Below the pieces are notes generated by a model. The model saw nothing but the letters and a program-made list of their open reading frames with translations. It was not told the DNA's origin and searched no databases. The translations under genes were made by a program, and so were the position numbers. A stretch of DNA of 36,242 nucleotides from a bacterium (lineage in GTDB: Bacteria > Spirochaetota > Spirochaetia > Treponematales > Rectinemataceae), in NCBI GenBank assembly GCA_021782015.1, contig JAJXVS010000004.1, positions 1 through 36,242 of the forward strand, in the 5' to 3' direction. Below are positions 1 through 8,738 of the stretch, piece after piece. Every line of letters begins with the position of its first letter. Within the stretch, counting starts at the first letter, position 1.

Positions 1-238
1 CCGGCGCGATGCCCCTGCCCCTGCGGGAAAAGCCCCGGCAGCCTTCATAATACTAATTAGTTCGATTAGGCAGGGCGCTTGGAATCCGTTGGGCCGGGGC
101 CGCGCGTCCCGCAATTGTCCCGGCCCCATTCGATGATCAGGCGCCCGCCGCTATGATCCCCGGCGCCCGCCGCGCCGAGCCGGCCGTTTCGACGGCTTGC
201 TCGGCGGCCCAAAAGGGGCGGGTGCGGATGATCTGCAT

Positions 239-244
239 TATAAT
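239..244 (+). promoter_or_regulatory. possible -10 element (TATAAT) upstream of SPFH gene
   Basis: Exact TATAAT about 28 bp upstream of the predicted ATG (272); no convincing -35 seen. Confidence 0.35.
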
Positions 245-271
245 GGGGGCGAACCCCAAGGAGGCTCCAGC

Positions 272-1141
272 ATGGAAATCGTTCTATCGGCAATCGTCAT
301 CGTCGTCGCAGTACTGTTCTTCTCCGGCATCCGCATCGTCCGACCGACCCACCGCGGCCTCATCGAGGTGCTCGGCAAATACCGGCGCTTCGCCGAGCCC
401 GGCTTCCACTGGATCATCCCCGGCATCACGAAGCTCTTCCGGATCAACACCACCGAGCAGATGGTCAACGCCGAGCCGCAGGAAATCATCACCAACGACA
501 ACCTCAACGCCCGCGTCGACGCCCAGGTCTACTTCCGCGTCAAGGGCGACGAGGACAGCGTCAAGGCCTCGGTCTATAATGTTAACAATTATCAATATCA
601 GATCGTCAACCTCGCGCGGACGACCTTGCGCAACATCATCGGCACCATGACCCTCAAGACGGCCAACTCCGAGCGCTCCCGCATCAATTCGGAGCTGCTC
701 TCGACCCTCCTCAACGAGACCAAGACCTGGGGCATCGCCGTGGTGCGCACCGAGCTCAAGGAGATCGACCCGCCCAAGGACGTCCAGGAAACGATGAACA
801 AGGTCGTCAAGGCCGAGAACGAGAAGATCGCCGCGGTAGATTTCGCCACCGCCACCGAGACCATGGCCGACGGCGAGAAGCGCGCCGCCATCAAGAAGGC
901 CGAGGGTATTAGGCAGGCAGAAATTCTCAAGGCCGAGGGCGAGGCCCAGGCGATCGCCCTCGTGAATGAGGCTGCGGAAAAATACTTCGTGGGCAACGCC
1001 CAGCTCCTCCGCAGGCTTCAGACGGTCGAGACGGCCTTGCAGAACAACGCGAAGATCGTGCTGCCCGCGGATCGCGAACTCGTCAACGTCATCGGCGACC
1101 TGGCCGGCGTTCCGGTGAAGGCCAGACCCGCGGCGAGCTGA
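272..1141 (+). CDS. SPFH/stomatin-like (band 7) membrane protein
   Basis: N-terminal TM helix, then RIVRPTHRGLIEVLGKYRRFAEPGFHWIIPGI and typical coiled-coil KKAEGIRQAEILKAEGEAQA. ATG at 272 follows AAGGAGG SD; the 197 start in the ORF track is likely too early. Confidence 0.9.
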   Translation: MEIVLSAIVIVVAVLFFSGIRIVRPTHRGLIEVLGKYRRFAEPGFHWIIPGITKLFRINTTEQMVNAEPQEIITNDNLNARVDAQVYFRVKGDEDSVKASVYNVNNYQYQIVNLARTTLRNIIGTMTLKTANSERSRINSELLSTLLNETKTWGIAVVRTELKEIDPPKDVQETMNKVVKAENEKIAAVDFATATETMADGEKRAAIKKAEGIRQAEILKAEGEAQAIALVNEAAEKYFVGNAQLLRRLQTVETALQNNAKIVLPADRELVNVIGDLAGVPVKARPAAS

Positions 1142-1255
1142 GGGCCGAGAGGGACTGCGGCGGCCGCCCCGGCAGCTACCACCAAGCGGGCGGGTGCCGC
1201 AACAACGGCCAAGGGGGACGCGGCGGCCGCCCCTCCGCAATCGCCCCCTGGGCGA

Positions 1256-2080
1256 TCAGACGCCCGAGTGGGCGAGGAAGCCGCCATCCACGGGGATGAC
1301 TATTCCCGTGATGAACGAGGCCTCGTCCGAGCAGAGGAACACGGTCGCCCCGCGAAGATCCTTCGCGTCGCCGAAGCGGCCCATCGGGGTCTTGGCGAGC
1401 ACCTTCTTGCCGCGGGGCGTCGGCGTCTTTCCGTCGGCCTCCATCATGAGGAAGCGATTCTGCTCGGTGATGAAGAATCCGGGCGAGACCGCGTTGACGC
1501 GGATGCCGACCTTGGCGAGATGGACGGCGAGCCATCGCGTGAAGTTTTCGACGCCAGCCTTGGCGGCGGAATAGCCGCCTACCTTGGTGAGGGGCTGGGT
1601 CGCGTTCATCGACGAAACGTTGAGGACGCAGCCGCCCTTGCCGAGCATGGCCTCGCCGAAAACCTGGCTCGGCAGCACCGTGCCCATGAGGTTGAGGCGG
1701 TTGACGTTTTCGAAGCCGCCGAGGTCGAGGCCGAAAAAGCCGTCGGCTTTGGGTGTATCCTTTTCAAGTTGCTCGACCTTGGTGGTGCCGGAAGGATGGT
1801 TGCCGCCCGCGCCGTTCACGAGGATGTCGATGCGCCCCCACTCGCGGAGCACCCGCTCGCGAGCGGCCTCCAGTGAGGCCCTGTCGAGAACGTCGCCGGA
1901 GGTGACGATGACGTCGTGATGGCCCTGGGCGGCGAGCGAAGCCCGGAGGGCCTCGGCCGATTCGGCATGGCGATTGAGGAGGGCGAGCTTGCAGCCCTCG
2001 TCGGCCAAGGCGCGGACCATCTCCGAGCAGAGCACGCCGGAAGCGCCCGTGATGACAGCCACCCTGTCTTTCAACTTCAT
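1256..2080 (-). CDS. SDR-family oxidoreductase, D-mannonate oxidoreductase (UxuB/YjmF-type) likely
   Basis: TGASG-type Rossmann motif, NGAGGNHP, YSAAKAGVENFTRWLA active site, C-terminal VPVDGGF-like end. The GGNHPSGTT...FFGLDLGGFENVNRLNLMGTVLPSQVF region resembles SDR-type mannonate oxidoreductases. Confidence 0.8.
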   Translation of the reverse strand: MKLKDRVAVITGASGVLCSEMVRALADEGCKLALLNRHAESAEALRASLAAQGHHDVIVTSGDVLDRASLEAARERVLREWGRIDILVNGAGGNHPSGTTKVEQLEKDTPKADGFFGLDLGGFENVNRLNLMGTVLPSQVFGEAMLGKGGCVLNVSSMNATQPLTKVGGYSAAKAGVENFTRWLAVHLAKVGIRVNAVSPGFFITEQNRFLMMEADGKTPTPRGKKVLAKTPMGRFGDAKDLRGATVFLCSDEASFITGIVIPVDGGFLAHSGV

Positions 2081-2142
2081 CGAATCCCCCTTGCGAAATG
2101 TTGCGAATTGAACGGGGAATATACTCTCCCGCGAGGCGCGGG

Positions 2143-2220
2143 CCCGTCAAGGAAGGCGCTGGCCCATAAAGGTGGGCGCGCGATGCGCGCATGGCCCTGC
2201 GGCCCCGTCAAGGAAGGCGC
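2143..2220. repeat. two copies of a 17-bp direct repeat CCCGTCAAGGAAGGCGC (2143-2159, 2204-2220)
   Basis: Identical 17-mers 61 bp apart in the divergent SDR/ilvE intergenic region. Confidence 0.7.
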
Positions 2221-2322
2221 GGGCTGGCGAGGGGGCGGGGGGCCTTCGAGGACATTGTCCTCATCCGGGTTTTTCCGTAAGATGATCCAGCCTTCCATGG
2301 CAAATATCATTTAGGAGCGCAT

Positions 2323-3345
2323 ATGTCCAAGGTCGATCTCGATTGGGGCAAACTTTCGTTTTCCTACATAAAAACCGATTATCGCTACATTTCCCATTGG
2401 AAGAACGGGGCGTGGGACGCCGGTTCCCTGGTCACGGAAAATACGATTACCATCGCCGAGGGTTCCACCGCCATTCACTACGGCCAGCAATGCTTCGAGG
2501 GGCTGAAAGCCTATACGCGCGCCGATGGTAAGATTCAGCTCTTTCGCCCCGATCGCAACTCGGCGAGGATGAACGCCACCGCCGACCGCATGGTGATGCC
2601 GCACGTCCCCGAGGCCAAGTTCATCGACGCCTGCATGCAGGTGGTCAAGGCCAACGAGAAATGGGTGCCGCCCTACGGTACGGGCGCAACCCTCTATCTC
2701 AGGCCCTGGCTCATCGGGGTGGGCGACAACATCGGGGTCAAGCCGGCGCCCGAATACCTCTTCGGCGTGTTTTGCATCCCCGTCGGGCCCTATTTCAAGG
2801 AAGGGCTCAAGCCGGTCAACTTCATTGCGAGCGAGTACGATCGAGCGGCACCCCGGGGCACGGGGGCGGCCAAGGTCGGCGGCAATTACGCCGCCAGTCT
2901 CATGCCCCACGAGGAAGCCGCCCACAAGGGCTACGCCGATTGCGTCTACCTCGATCCGGCCACCCACACGAAGATCGAGGAAGTCGGCGCGGCCAATTTT
3001 TTCGGCATCACGAAAACGGGGGCCTTCGTCACACCCCTGTCGCCCTCGATTCTCCCAAGCATTACCAAGTATTCGCTGCTGCAGGTGGCCAAGGATAACT
3101 TCGGCATGAAGACCGAGGAGCGCGACGTCTACATCGATCGCCTCGACGAATTCGCCGAAGCGGGAGCCTGCGGCACAGCGGCCGTCATCACGCCCATCGG
3201 TGGCCTCTTTTATAAGGGCAAGCTCCACGTGTTCCATTCGGAGACGGAAACCGGACCGGTCACCCGCAAGTTATACGATACGCTCGTGGGAATTCAGTAT
3301 GGTGATTTGCCTGACCCGGCGCACTGGATTCGCGTGGTCGAGTAA
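2323..3345 (+). CDS. ilvE: branched-chain amino acid aminotransferase
   Basis: Class IV PLP aminotransferase sequence: HYGQQCFEGLKAY, KVGGNYAASLMPHEEA, EVGAANFFGI, GTAAVITPI; SD AGGAG upstream. Confidence 0.93.
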   Translation: MSKVDLDWGKLSFSYIKTDYRYISHWKNGAWDAGSLVTENTITIAEGSTAIHYGQQCFEGLKAYTRADGKIQLFRPDRNSARMNATADRMVMPHVPEAKFIDACMQVVKANEKWVPPYGTGATLYLRPWLIGVGDNIGVKPAPEYLFGVFCIPVGPYFKEGLKPVNFIASEYDRAAPRGTGAAKVGGNYAASLMPHEEAAHKGYADCVYLDPATHTKIEEVGAANFFGITKTGAFVTPLSPSILPSITKYSLLQVAKDNFGMKTEERDVYIDRLDEFAEAGACGTAAVITPIGGLFYKGKLHVFHSETETGPVTRKLYDTLVGIQYGDLPDPAHWIRVVE

Positions 3346-3401
3346 ACGAAGGGGAGGGGCGCTGGCGGCCATGGCTGCCGGCGGCGCGGGCCGCAGCGGC
3401 C

Positions 3402-3830
3402 TCAGGCCTGCTTCGCGCAGGCCGGGCAGAGGCCCGTCACGAAGAGCTGGACCCTTTCCACCTGGCTGCCGTCGCCGAGATCCGACACGGCAGGCACTTT
3501 GAGGTCGAACAGGTCGGAGACCTCGCCGCAGGCATGACAGCGGAAGTGGGCGTGGGAACTCGTGTCCGCGTCGTAGCGCACCTCCGAACCGGTGATCTCG
3601 AGGCGCTGCGCCATGCCGAGCCCCACGAACAGATCGAGGGTCGAGTAGACGGTGGTCCGCGATAGTGTGGGAATCTCCGGGGAAAGCACCCGGTGCACCG
3701 CATCGGCGGAGGGATGGGCCTTCGTCGAGGCGAGGGCCTCCCAAATCCGGATTCGCTGTTGTGAAGGTTGTACGCCTTTTGATCTCAAATAATCGACCGT
3801 GTTCACCTTCGTCTCCGATCGCGTTCCCAC
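3402..3830 (-). CDS. perR: Fur-family peroxide regulator PerR
   Basis: Fur fold. RYDADTSSHAHFRCHACGEVSD carries residues equivalent to PerR Asp85/His91/His93/Asp104; HPSADAV supplies the His37 equivalent; CHAC and CPAC form the Zn site. Confidence 0.85.
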   Translation of the reverse strand: MGTRSETKVNTVDYLRSKGVQPSQQRIRIWEALASTKAHPSADAVHRVLSPEIPTLSRTTVYSTLDLFVGLGMAQRLEITGSEVRYDADTSSHAHFRCHACGEVSDLFDLKVPAVSDLGDGSQVERVQLFVTGLCPACAKQA

Positions 3831-3843
3831 GCGGAAAAGCGCT

Positions 3844-3868
3844 GCGGCGTCAGCTATATCGACGCCGC
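3844..3868 (-). terminator. stem-loop downstream of reverse rubrerythrin gene
   Basis: GCGGCGTC / GACGCCGC, 8-bp perfect stem with 9-nt loop; on the - strand it is followed by AGCGCTTTTCC. Confidence 0.4.
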
Positions 3869-3892
3869 GCGCAGAGAGTCAAGAGGGCTCGC

Positions 3893-4501
3893 CTATTTGA
3901 AATAGCGGGCGAGGAGGCCGCGGAAGCCGGATCCGTGCCGAGCCTCGTCCTTGCACATTTCATGGACAGTATCATGGATCGCGTCGTAGCCCAACTCCTT
4001 GGCGCGTTTGGCGAGCTTGAGCTTGCCCTCGCAGGCGCCGAATTCGGCGTCGGCCCGCAACCGGAGGTTGGTTCGCGTGTCAGCGTGAAGCACCTCGCCG
4101 AGGAGTTCTGCGAAACGGGAGGCATGGTCCGCCTCCTCGAAGGCATAGCGCCGATAGGCTTCGGCGATTTCGGGAAAACCTTCGCGCTCGGCCTGGCGGC
4201 TCATCGCGAGATACATGCCGACCTCGGTGCACTCACCCTGGAAATTCTGGCGCAGGCCTTCGACGACTTCCGCATCCAGCCCCTTGGCGACTCCGATGCG
4301 ATGCTCGTCCGCGAAGGGGGCAGCGCTAGCAGGCACGGCGCCGGCCGCAGTCCCGGCGTGGGCCGAAGTGCCGGCTCCAGCACCGGCTACGGCCTTTCGT
4401 TCAACGAATTTTTCTTTGGGGGCCTTGCATTGGGGGCAAAAATCCGGAGCCTCACCGCCCTCGAACACATAGCCGCACACCGAACAGATCCACGTCTTCA
4501 T
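3893..4501 (-). CDS. reverse rubrerythrin (N-terminal rubredoxin, C-terminal ferritin-like domain)
   Basis: N-terminal [29 protein letters not shown] rubredoxin site, then ferritin-like helices with [28 protein letters not shown] and [11 protein letters not shown] diiron ligands. Confidence 0.92.
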   Translation of the reverse strand: MKTWICSVCGYVFEGGEAPDFCPQCKAPKEKFVERKAVAGAGAGTSAHAGTAAGAVPASAAPFADEHRIGVAKGLDAEVVEGLRQNFQGECTEVGMYLAMSRQAEREGFPEIAEAYRRYAFEEADHASRFAELLGEVLHADTRTNLRLRADAEFGACEGKLKLAKRAKELGYDAIHDTVHEMCKDEARHGSGFRGLLARYFK

Positions 4502-4528
4502 GTAGCTCTCCTATGAAAATGGTGTAAA

Positions 4529-4545
4529 ATTGTACTTTGTTCAAT
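4529..4545 (-). promoter_or_regulatory. candidate PerR operator
   Basis: - strand ATTGAACAAAGTACAAT: 17-bp imperfect palindrome (6 of 8 pairs match) 28 bp upstream of the reverse rubrerythrin ATG, next to a perR gene. Confidence 0.5.
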
Positions 4546-4663
4546 ATACCCCTTCCCAGAAGGCCTGTCAATATTCCAAGTTTCCGTGCTCTACCTTTTA
4601 TTTGACAGGGAGGCCGGCAGGGACTAGCCTAGCCTCTACTTGCAGGAAGCCGGAGGGCATTTG

Positions 4664-6523
4664 ATGGCACAGGATGAAAAGGGGCTCGAAGAAAGGGTTT
4701 CCCTCCTGGAAAAAAGAATTGAAGGGCTCGAGACCGGCTTCGCGGCCCTGTCGCGTCAGCTTGACGAAGCGAGGAGCGGGGCCACGAGTCTCGGCATGCC
4801 TCCGCTATTCGGGGGCGGGGGCGGCGATTCACCCGCTCCGGGGGCCGCTCCCATTTCAGATGAGGCCATTTCCTGGGCCGGTCGCACCTCGCTCCTCCAG
4901 AGGGCCGCGACCTTTTCCTTCCTCCTTGTAGTGGCCCTGATTCTCCGGACGATCACCGATGCGGGCGTGGTCGACAAGCTCCTGGGCGCCATCATCGGCA
5001 TGGGCTACGCGACGGCCCTCATGGTCGCCTCATGGTTCATGTACCGCAGGAAGAGCCCCGCAGCCCCGGTTTTCGCCGCCTCGGGAGCCGTACTTCTCGC
5101 AACCGTCGTCGTCGAGACCCACAATCGATTCCTCTCCCTCCCCCTCGTGCCCGCCTACCTCACGTTGGTCGCCATGGGAGTCGGTCTCGTCCTCGTGAGC
5201 AGGCGCTACGCGACCTATCTCCCGGTCGCGGCTGGCGTCATCGGCATGTGCGTGGCTGGTGTGGCGATGGACTATCCCAATCCCTCCTGGCCCCTCCTCG
5301 CCCTCATACTCGTCTTTGCGAACATCCTCGGCTTCTACGCCTCGAGCCTCAAGAGCAGGTCCTGGCTCCGGTGGCTCGTCCTTTTCGTGACAATTGCCAT
5401 GATCGGGTACTGGAGCTTCATTCTCGGCGGCGTCCCCTCCGGAGGAGGGCTGCCGGAAGGCCTCTATGCCGGCTTTTTCACGCCCTCCCTTGTGATTCTC
5501 TTCGCCGGCTTCCTCGTGTTCGCCGTGCTGGGCCTTTCCAAGGGTTTCTCGAAGGGTTTCGACGCCTTCGACCTCGCGACGCCTTCGATCGCGGCCCTGT
5601 GGGCCTATACCTCTGCCATCATGGCCATGGCGGGCTTTTCCGGATGGAATTGGGCGCTCATCGCCGTGGGCGCCGCCCTCGTCCTCGTCCATTTCGTCCT
5701 CTCGCTCTGGTTCGCGGCCCGCGCCGGACGGGGCGGACAGTCGGCGAGGGATGGCCAGACCGGACGGGGCGGGCAGACAGCTCCGGCGACGGCCTTCGCC
5801 GTCGCGGCCATGCTTCTTCTATTTATGACGATTCCCCGCGGCGGCGCGGCCTTCGTGCCGGGGCTCGCAGTGGCGGCTCTCGCGGCCCTCGGCCTCGCCT
5901 TCCTCGGAAGGCTTTGGAATTCCAGGGGCATGCGCATCGCGAGCTATTTCGGCCAGGCCCTCGCGGCCTCGGCCTTGGCGATCGACGTCCTCGCCCGCTA
6001 TCGCGGAACGCTGGAGCCCTGGGAGATGGTCCCGGCCCTGGTGGTGGCCGGCTCCGGCATCTTCCAGTTCCTCTGGTGCCGGGGCATTTTCCGGCCCCGA
6101 TCGCCCCGCTTCGAGATGGAGGGAACGGGCGATCGCGCCGCGGTGGTCGTCCTCGTCGGCGGCCTGTCGTCACTCTTCATGGCGGGTCGAATCGGCATCG
6201 CCTGGATCGTGGCGCCCTTCCTCGCCGATCCCCAAACCGCCTGGTTCGTGTGCGGCCAGTCGGTCCTGATCAACGTGGCGGCCATCGCCGTCGTCCTTTT
6301 CGCGGCGGCACGGGCGGATCGCGAACTCAGGAACGTCGCCATCCTCATCGTGATCGCGGGCGCGCTCAAGGTCTTCATGCTCGATCTGCTCAATTATCAC
6401 GGATTCCCGCTCGTGGCGAGCGTCCTCACCTTCGGCGTGGCCGCGGCCGTCTTCTCGATCGCCCTCGGCCGCTGGCCGCATTCGGGAAAGACCGGGGAGT
6501 CGGAGACCCCGCCCGCCGCCTGA
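4664..6523 (+). CDS. DUF2339-like polytopic membrane protein
   Basis: N-terminal coiled coil then many TM helices; ISWAGRTSLLQRAATFSFLLVVALILRTITDAG resembles DUF2339-type proteins. ATG at 4664 follows GGAGGG. Confidence 0.7.
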   Translation: MAQDEKGLEERVSLLEKRIEGLETGFAALSRQLDEARSGATSLGMPPLFGGGGGDSPAPGAAPISDEAISWAGRTSLLQRAATFSFLLVVALILRTITDAGVVDKLLGAIIGMGYATALMVASWFMYRRKSPAAPVFAASGAVLLATVVVETHNRFLSLPLVPAYLTLVAMGVGLVLVSRRYATYLPVAAGVIGMCVAGVAMDYPNPSWPLLALILVFANILGFYASSLKSRSWLRWLVLFVTIAMIGYWSFILGGVPSGGGLPEGLYAGFFTPSLVILFAGFLVFAVLGLSKGFSKGFDAFDLATPSIAALWAYTSAIMAMAGFSGWNWALIAVGAALVLVHFVLSLWFAARAGRGGQSARDGQTGRGGQTAPATAFAVAAMLLLFMTIPRGGAAFVPGLAVAALAALGLAFLGRLWNSRGMRIASYFGQALAASALAIDVLARYRGTLEPWEMVPALVVAGSGIFQFLWCRGIFRPRSPRFEMEGTGDRAAVVVLVGGLSSLFMAGRIGIAWIVAPFLADPQTAWFVCGQSVLINVAAIAVVLFAAARADRELRNVAILIVIAGALKVFMLDLLNYHGFPLVASVLTFGVAAAVFSIALGRWPHSGKTGESETPPAA

Positions 6524-6557
6524 CGCCGCGGGGCCCTTGCATTCACAGGGGGCCAGG

Positions 6558-6582
6558 CCGCGAGGGGCCCCAGCCCTCGCGG
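6558..6582. terminator. stem-loop between convergent genes
   Basis: CCGCGAGGG-GCCCCAG-CCCTCGCGG, perfect 9-bp stem between the 4664-6523 (+) and 6589-7665 (-) genes; no clear U-tract. Confidence 0.5.
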
Positions 6583-6588
6583 GGCGCC

Positions 6589-7665
6589 TCAGCGGGCGGG
6601 GGCGGCGGTCCCGGGCAGGGGAAATCGCAGGCGAATCCTGCCGCCGGGGCCCTCGGAGAATTCGAGCGTCCCGCCCAGTTCCTCGGCGAAGGACTCGACC
6701 AGGAGGAGGCCGAGGGAATTGCGCCCCTCGCGCCAACCGGGGGCGAAGCCGGGGCCATCGTCGGCCACGTGGAGTTCGCATATCCCGCCGTCGATCGCCG
6801 CGAGCCTCACGAGGACGGCCGGAGGCGCGGCGGGGCTGCCGCCATATTTGAAGGCATTGGTAAGGAGTTCGGCAAGGATCAGCCCCACCTTGATGGCCTG
6901 GCTCGCGGGTAGTCGAAGGGCGGCGAGTTCGAGCGACAACCTCGACAAGCCAAGGTCGCCGAAATAGCTCCGTGCGATGGTCGAGGAAAGGCGCGAAAGA
7001 TACTCGTCGACCCGTGGGTCATCCTCCGAGGGATGGGAATATAGCAATTCGTGAAGGAGGCCGATGGATCGGATGCGGGAGCCGAGGTCAATGAGGAAAT
7101 GTCGCGAGGCCTCGTCGGGAGCCCTGTCTTCCTCAAGCGAAACGAGGCTGGCCACCATCGTGAGATTGTTCTTGATGCGGTGATTCGATTCGCGAAGGAT
7201 GGCTTCCTTGGCGATCAAGGCGCGCTGCAGGGCGAGCTCGGCCTCGCGTCGTCGGGTCAGCTCGACCTTGGTCCCATGGAGGAGCTCCGAAATTTCTGTG
7301 TAGTCCTCCACCGAAAAGAGGATGCCGTTTCGATTCGGCAACGCGCTCGCCACCGTGTACCAGGCGCCCGGCTTCCTGAGCCCCCCTCCGTTCCGGGGAT
7401 AGAGATCGCGGTGGAGCTGCCAGGAAAGGACCACGGGCGGGCCGCCGGCCATCACGGTCTCGAGTCGCGAAAAATTCTGCCGTTCGGCGAGGCGCGGGAG
7501 GATTTCGCCGAGGGGATGGCCGGAGGCCCGATCGGCTCCGATGCCGGTCCAGTCGACGAGGCGCGCGTTCCAGAAGTCGATGCGCCAGTTGGAGTCCACC
7601 GTGAATACGCCGATCGGGAGCCGTGCGATGATGTCGGCGCAGGCCGGTCCGGCGAACTCAGCCAT
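6589..7665 (-). CDS. cytoplasmic sensor histidine kinase, PAS + HisKA_2-type
   Basis: PAS-like N-terminus (RLPIGVFTVDSNWRIDFWNARLVDWTG); RESNHRIKNNLTMVASLVSLE is the HisKA_2 phospho-His box; ELLTNAFKYG N box and DDGPGFAPGW G1 box; no TM helix. Confidence 0.9.
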   Translation of the reverse strand: MAEFAGPACADIIARLPIGVFTVDSNWRIDFWNARLVDWTGIGADRASGHPLGEILPRLAERQNFSRLETVMAGGPPVVLSWQLHRDLYPRNGGGLRKPGAWYTVASALPNRNGILFSVEDYTEISELLHGTKVELTRRREAELALQRALIAKEAILRESNHRIKNNLTMVASLVSLEEDRAPDEASRHFLIDLGSRIRSIGLLHELLYSHPSEDDPRVDEYLSRLSSTIARSYFGDLGLSRLSLELAALRLPASQAIKVGLILAELLTNAFKYGGSPAAPPAVLVRLAAIDGGICELHVADDGPGFAPGWREGRNSLGLLLVESFAEELGGTLEFSEGPGGRIRLRFPLPGTAAPAR

Positions 7666-8260
7666 CGACGAATCGCCTGATCGCGGTCTCCAGCCTGGCG
7701 AAGGTGGAGAGCGAAAGGAAAATGAGAAGGTCGCCGTCTATCGAGAAGTTCTCGACCTCGAAGCGCGCACGCACGACGATGATGAGTTCGGCGCCGTCGC
7801 GCACGACCCTGAGCACATTCGCGAGGGAGCCTTCGGTATAAAGAGGAACCGTGTAGGTGAGTTCGGAGTGCAGCACATTGACGATGTTGCCGAGAAGGGC
7901 GTTGATGACGATGTTGCCGACCTCGCACAGGGTGCCCGCGCGGATCGAGTCGAGATCCCCGTCGGGCATCGGAATGTCGTTGGTGATGCAATCCACCAGC
8001 TTGCCCGCGTCCGCCGAGGCGAAGACCAGCTCGGCGCTCCCCTCGAAATCCCCGGAAAAACCCATCTCCACCGCCGAGAGTTTTTCGACTCCCCGGAGAA
8101 ACAGAGCCCCTTCGAGATCCTCGGGCCTGACGAGCTCGAGGGACGGGGCGGTGAGGCGAACATGCGAATTGAGCATGGTGTTGAGGACCTCGGCCGCCTT
8201 GCCGATACCAATACCGACGATTTCGGCTATCGGTTCGAGGTTGAACTCGGAAAGACTCAT
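7658..8260 (-). CDS. CheC/CheX/FliY-family protein (probable CheY-P phosphatase-like)
   Basis: MSLSEFNLEPIAEIVGIGIGKAAEVLNTML... and CEVGNIVINALLGNI match the duplicated CheC helix motifs. ATG at 8260 overlaps the upstream stop (8257); ORF end overlaps the kinase start by 8 bp. Confidence 0.8.
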   Translation of the reverse strand: MSLSEFNLEPIAEIVGIGIGKAAEVLNTMLNSHVRLTAPSLELVRPEDLEGALFLRGVEKLSAVEMGFSGDFEGSAELVFASADAGKLVDCITNDIPMPDGDLDSIRAGTLCEVGNIVINALLGNIVNVLHSELTYTVPLYTEGSLANVLRVVRDGAELIIVVRARFEVENFSIDGDLLIFLSLSTFARLETAIRRFVDG

Positions 8261-8619
8261 GGCAGCTTTCCGAGCACGGCATCGATGCCGGCGAGGAGAT
8301 TGTCCTGGCGAAGGGGCTTGTTGACGACGGCGGCGGCGCCGAGCCCCATGACACGCGCGCGCGTGGTTTCCTGGATGTCGGCCGTGATGACGATGACGGG
8401 CAGGCCGGGATGGCGCACGACGATTTCCCTGAGGACGGTCGGCCCGTCCATGCCGGGCATCAAAAGATCGAGGAGGACGGCGTCGAAGGACTCGCTCGCC
8501 AGAAGGGCGAGGGCTGTCTCTCCGTCCCCGCTGGGAATCGCCTTGTGCTTGTCGCCGAGAAGCCGTGTCACGATCGCTCGGCTGGTCGGTGAATCGTCTA
8601 CTACCAAAAGTTTGGCCAT
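8257..8619 (-). CDS. single-domain CheY-like response regulator
   Basis: REC domain: LLVVDDSPTSRAIVTRLL, DAVLLDLLMPGMDG, VIVITAD, NKPLRQDNL. Confidence 0.93.
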   Translation of the reverse strand: MAKLLVVDDSPTSRAIVTRLLGDKHKAIPSGDGETALALLASESFDAVLLDLLMPGMDGPTVLREIVVRHPGLPVIVITADIQETTRARVMGLGAAAVVNKPLRQDNLLAGIDAVLGKLP

Positions 8620-8686
8620 GTGCGCCTTTCGTCCCGTAAAAGAACTCCTCTATTGTCGTCGGCGTGACATGAATCGTCAAGGTCGG

Positions 8687-8729
8687 GCCGGGGCCGCCCC
8701 TTCGCTGGGAGCGAGGGGACAGCCCCGGC
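8687..8729 (-). terminator. GC-rich stem-loop 3' of the 2423-aa gene
   Basis: GCCGGGGC...GCCCCGGC outer stem plus CCCCTTCGCT/AGCGAGGGG inner stem (one bulge), just after the stop at 8739; no U-tract. Confidence 0.45.
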
Positions 8730-8738
8730 ATGCCTCGC

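Noticed and set aside
1157-1233. two copies of GCGGCGGCCGCCCC after the SPFH gene
   Set aside because: Short GC-rich repeat in a GC-rich intergenic region; not distinguishable from chance.
5032-6912. 626-aa + strand ORF overlapping the DUF2339-like gene
   Set aside because: Arg/Pro/Gly-rich out-of-frame shadow; the overlapping 4664-6523 frame has clear TM-protein composition.
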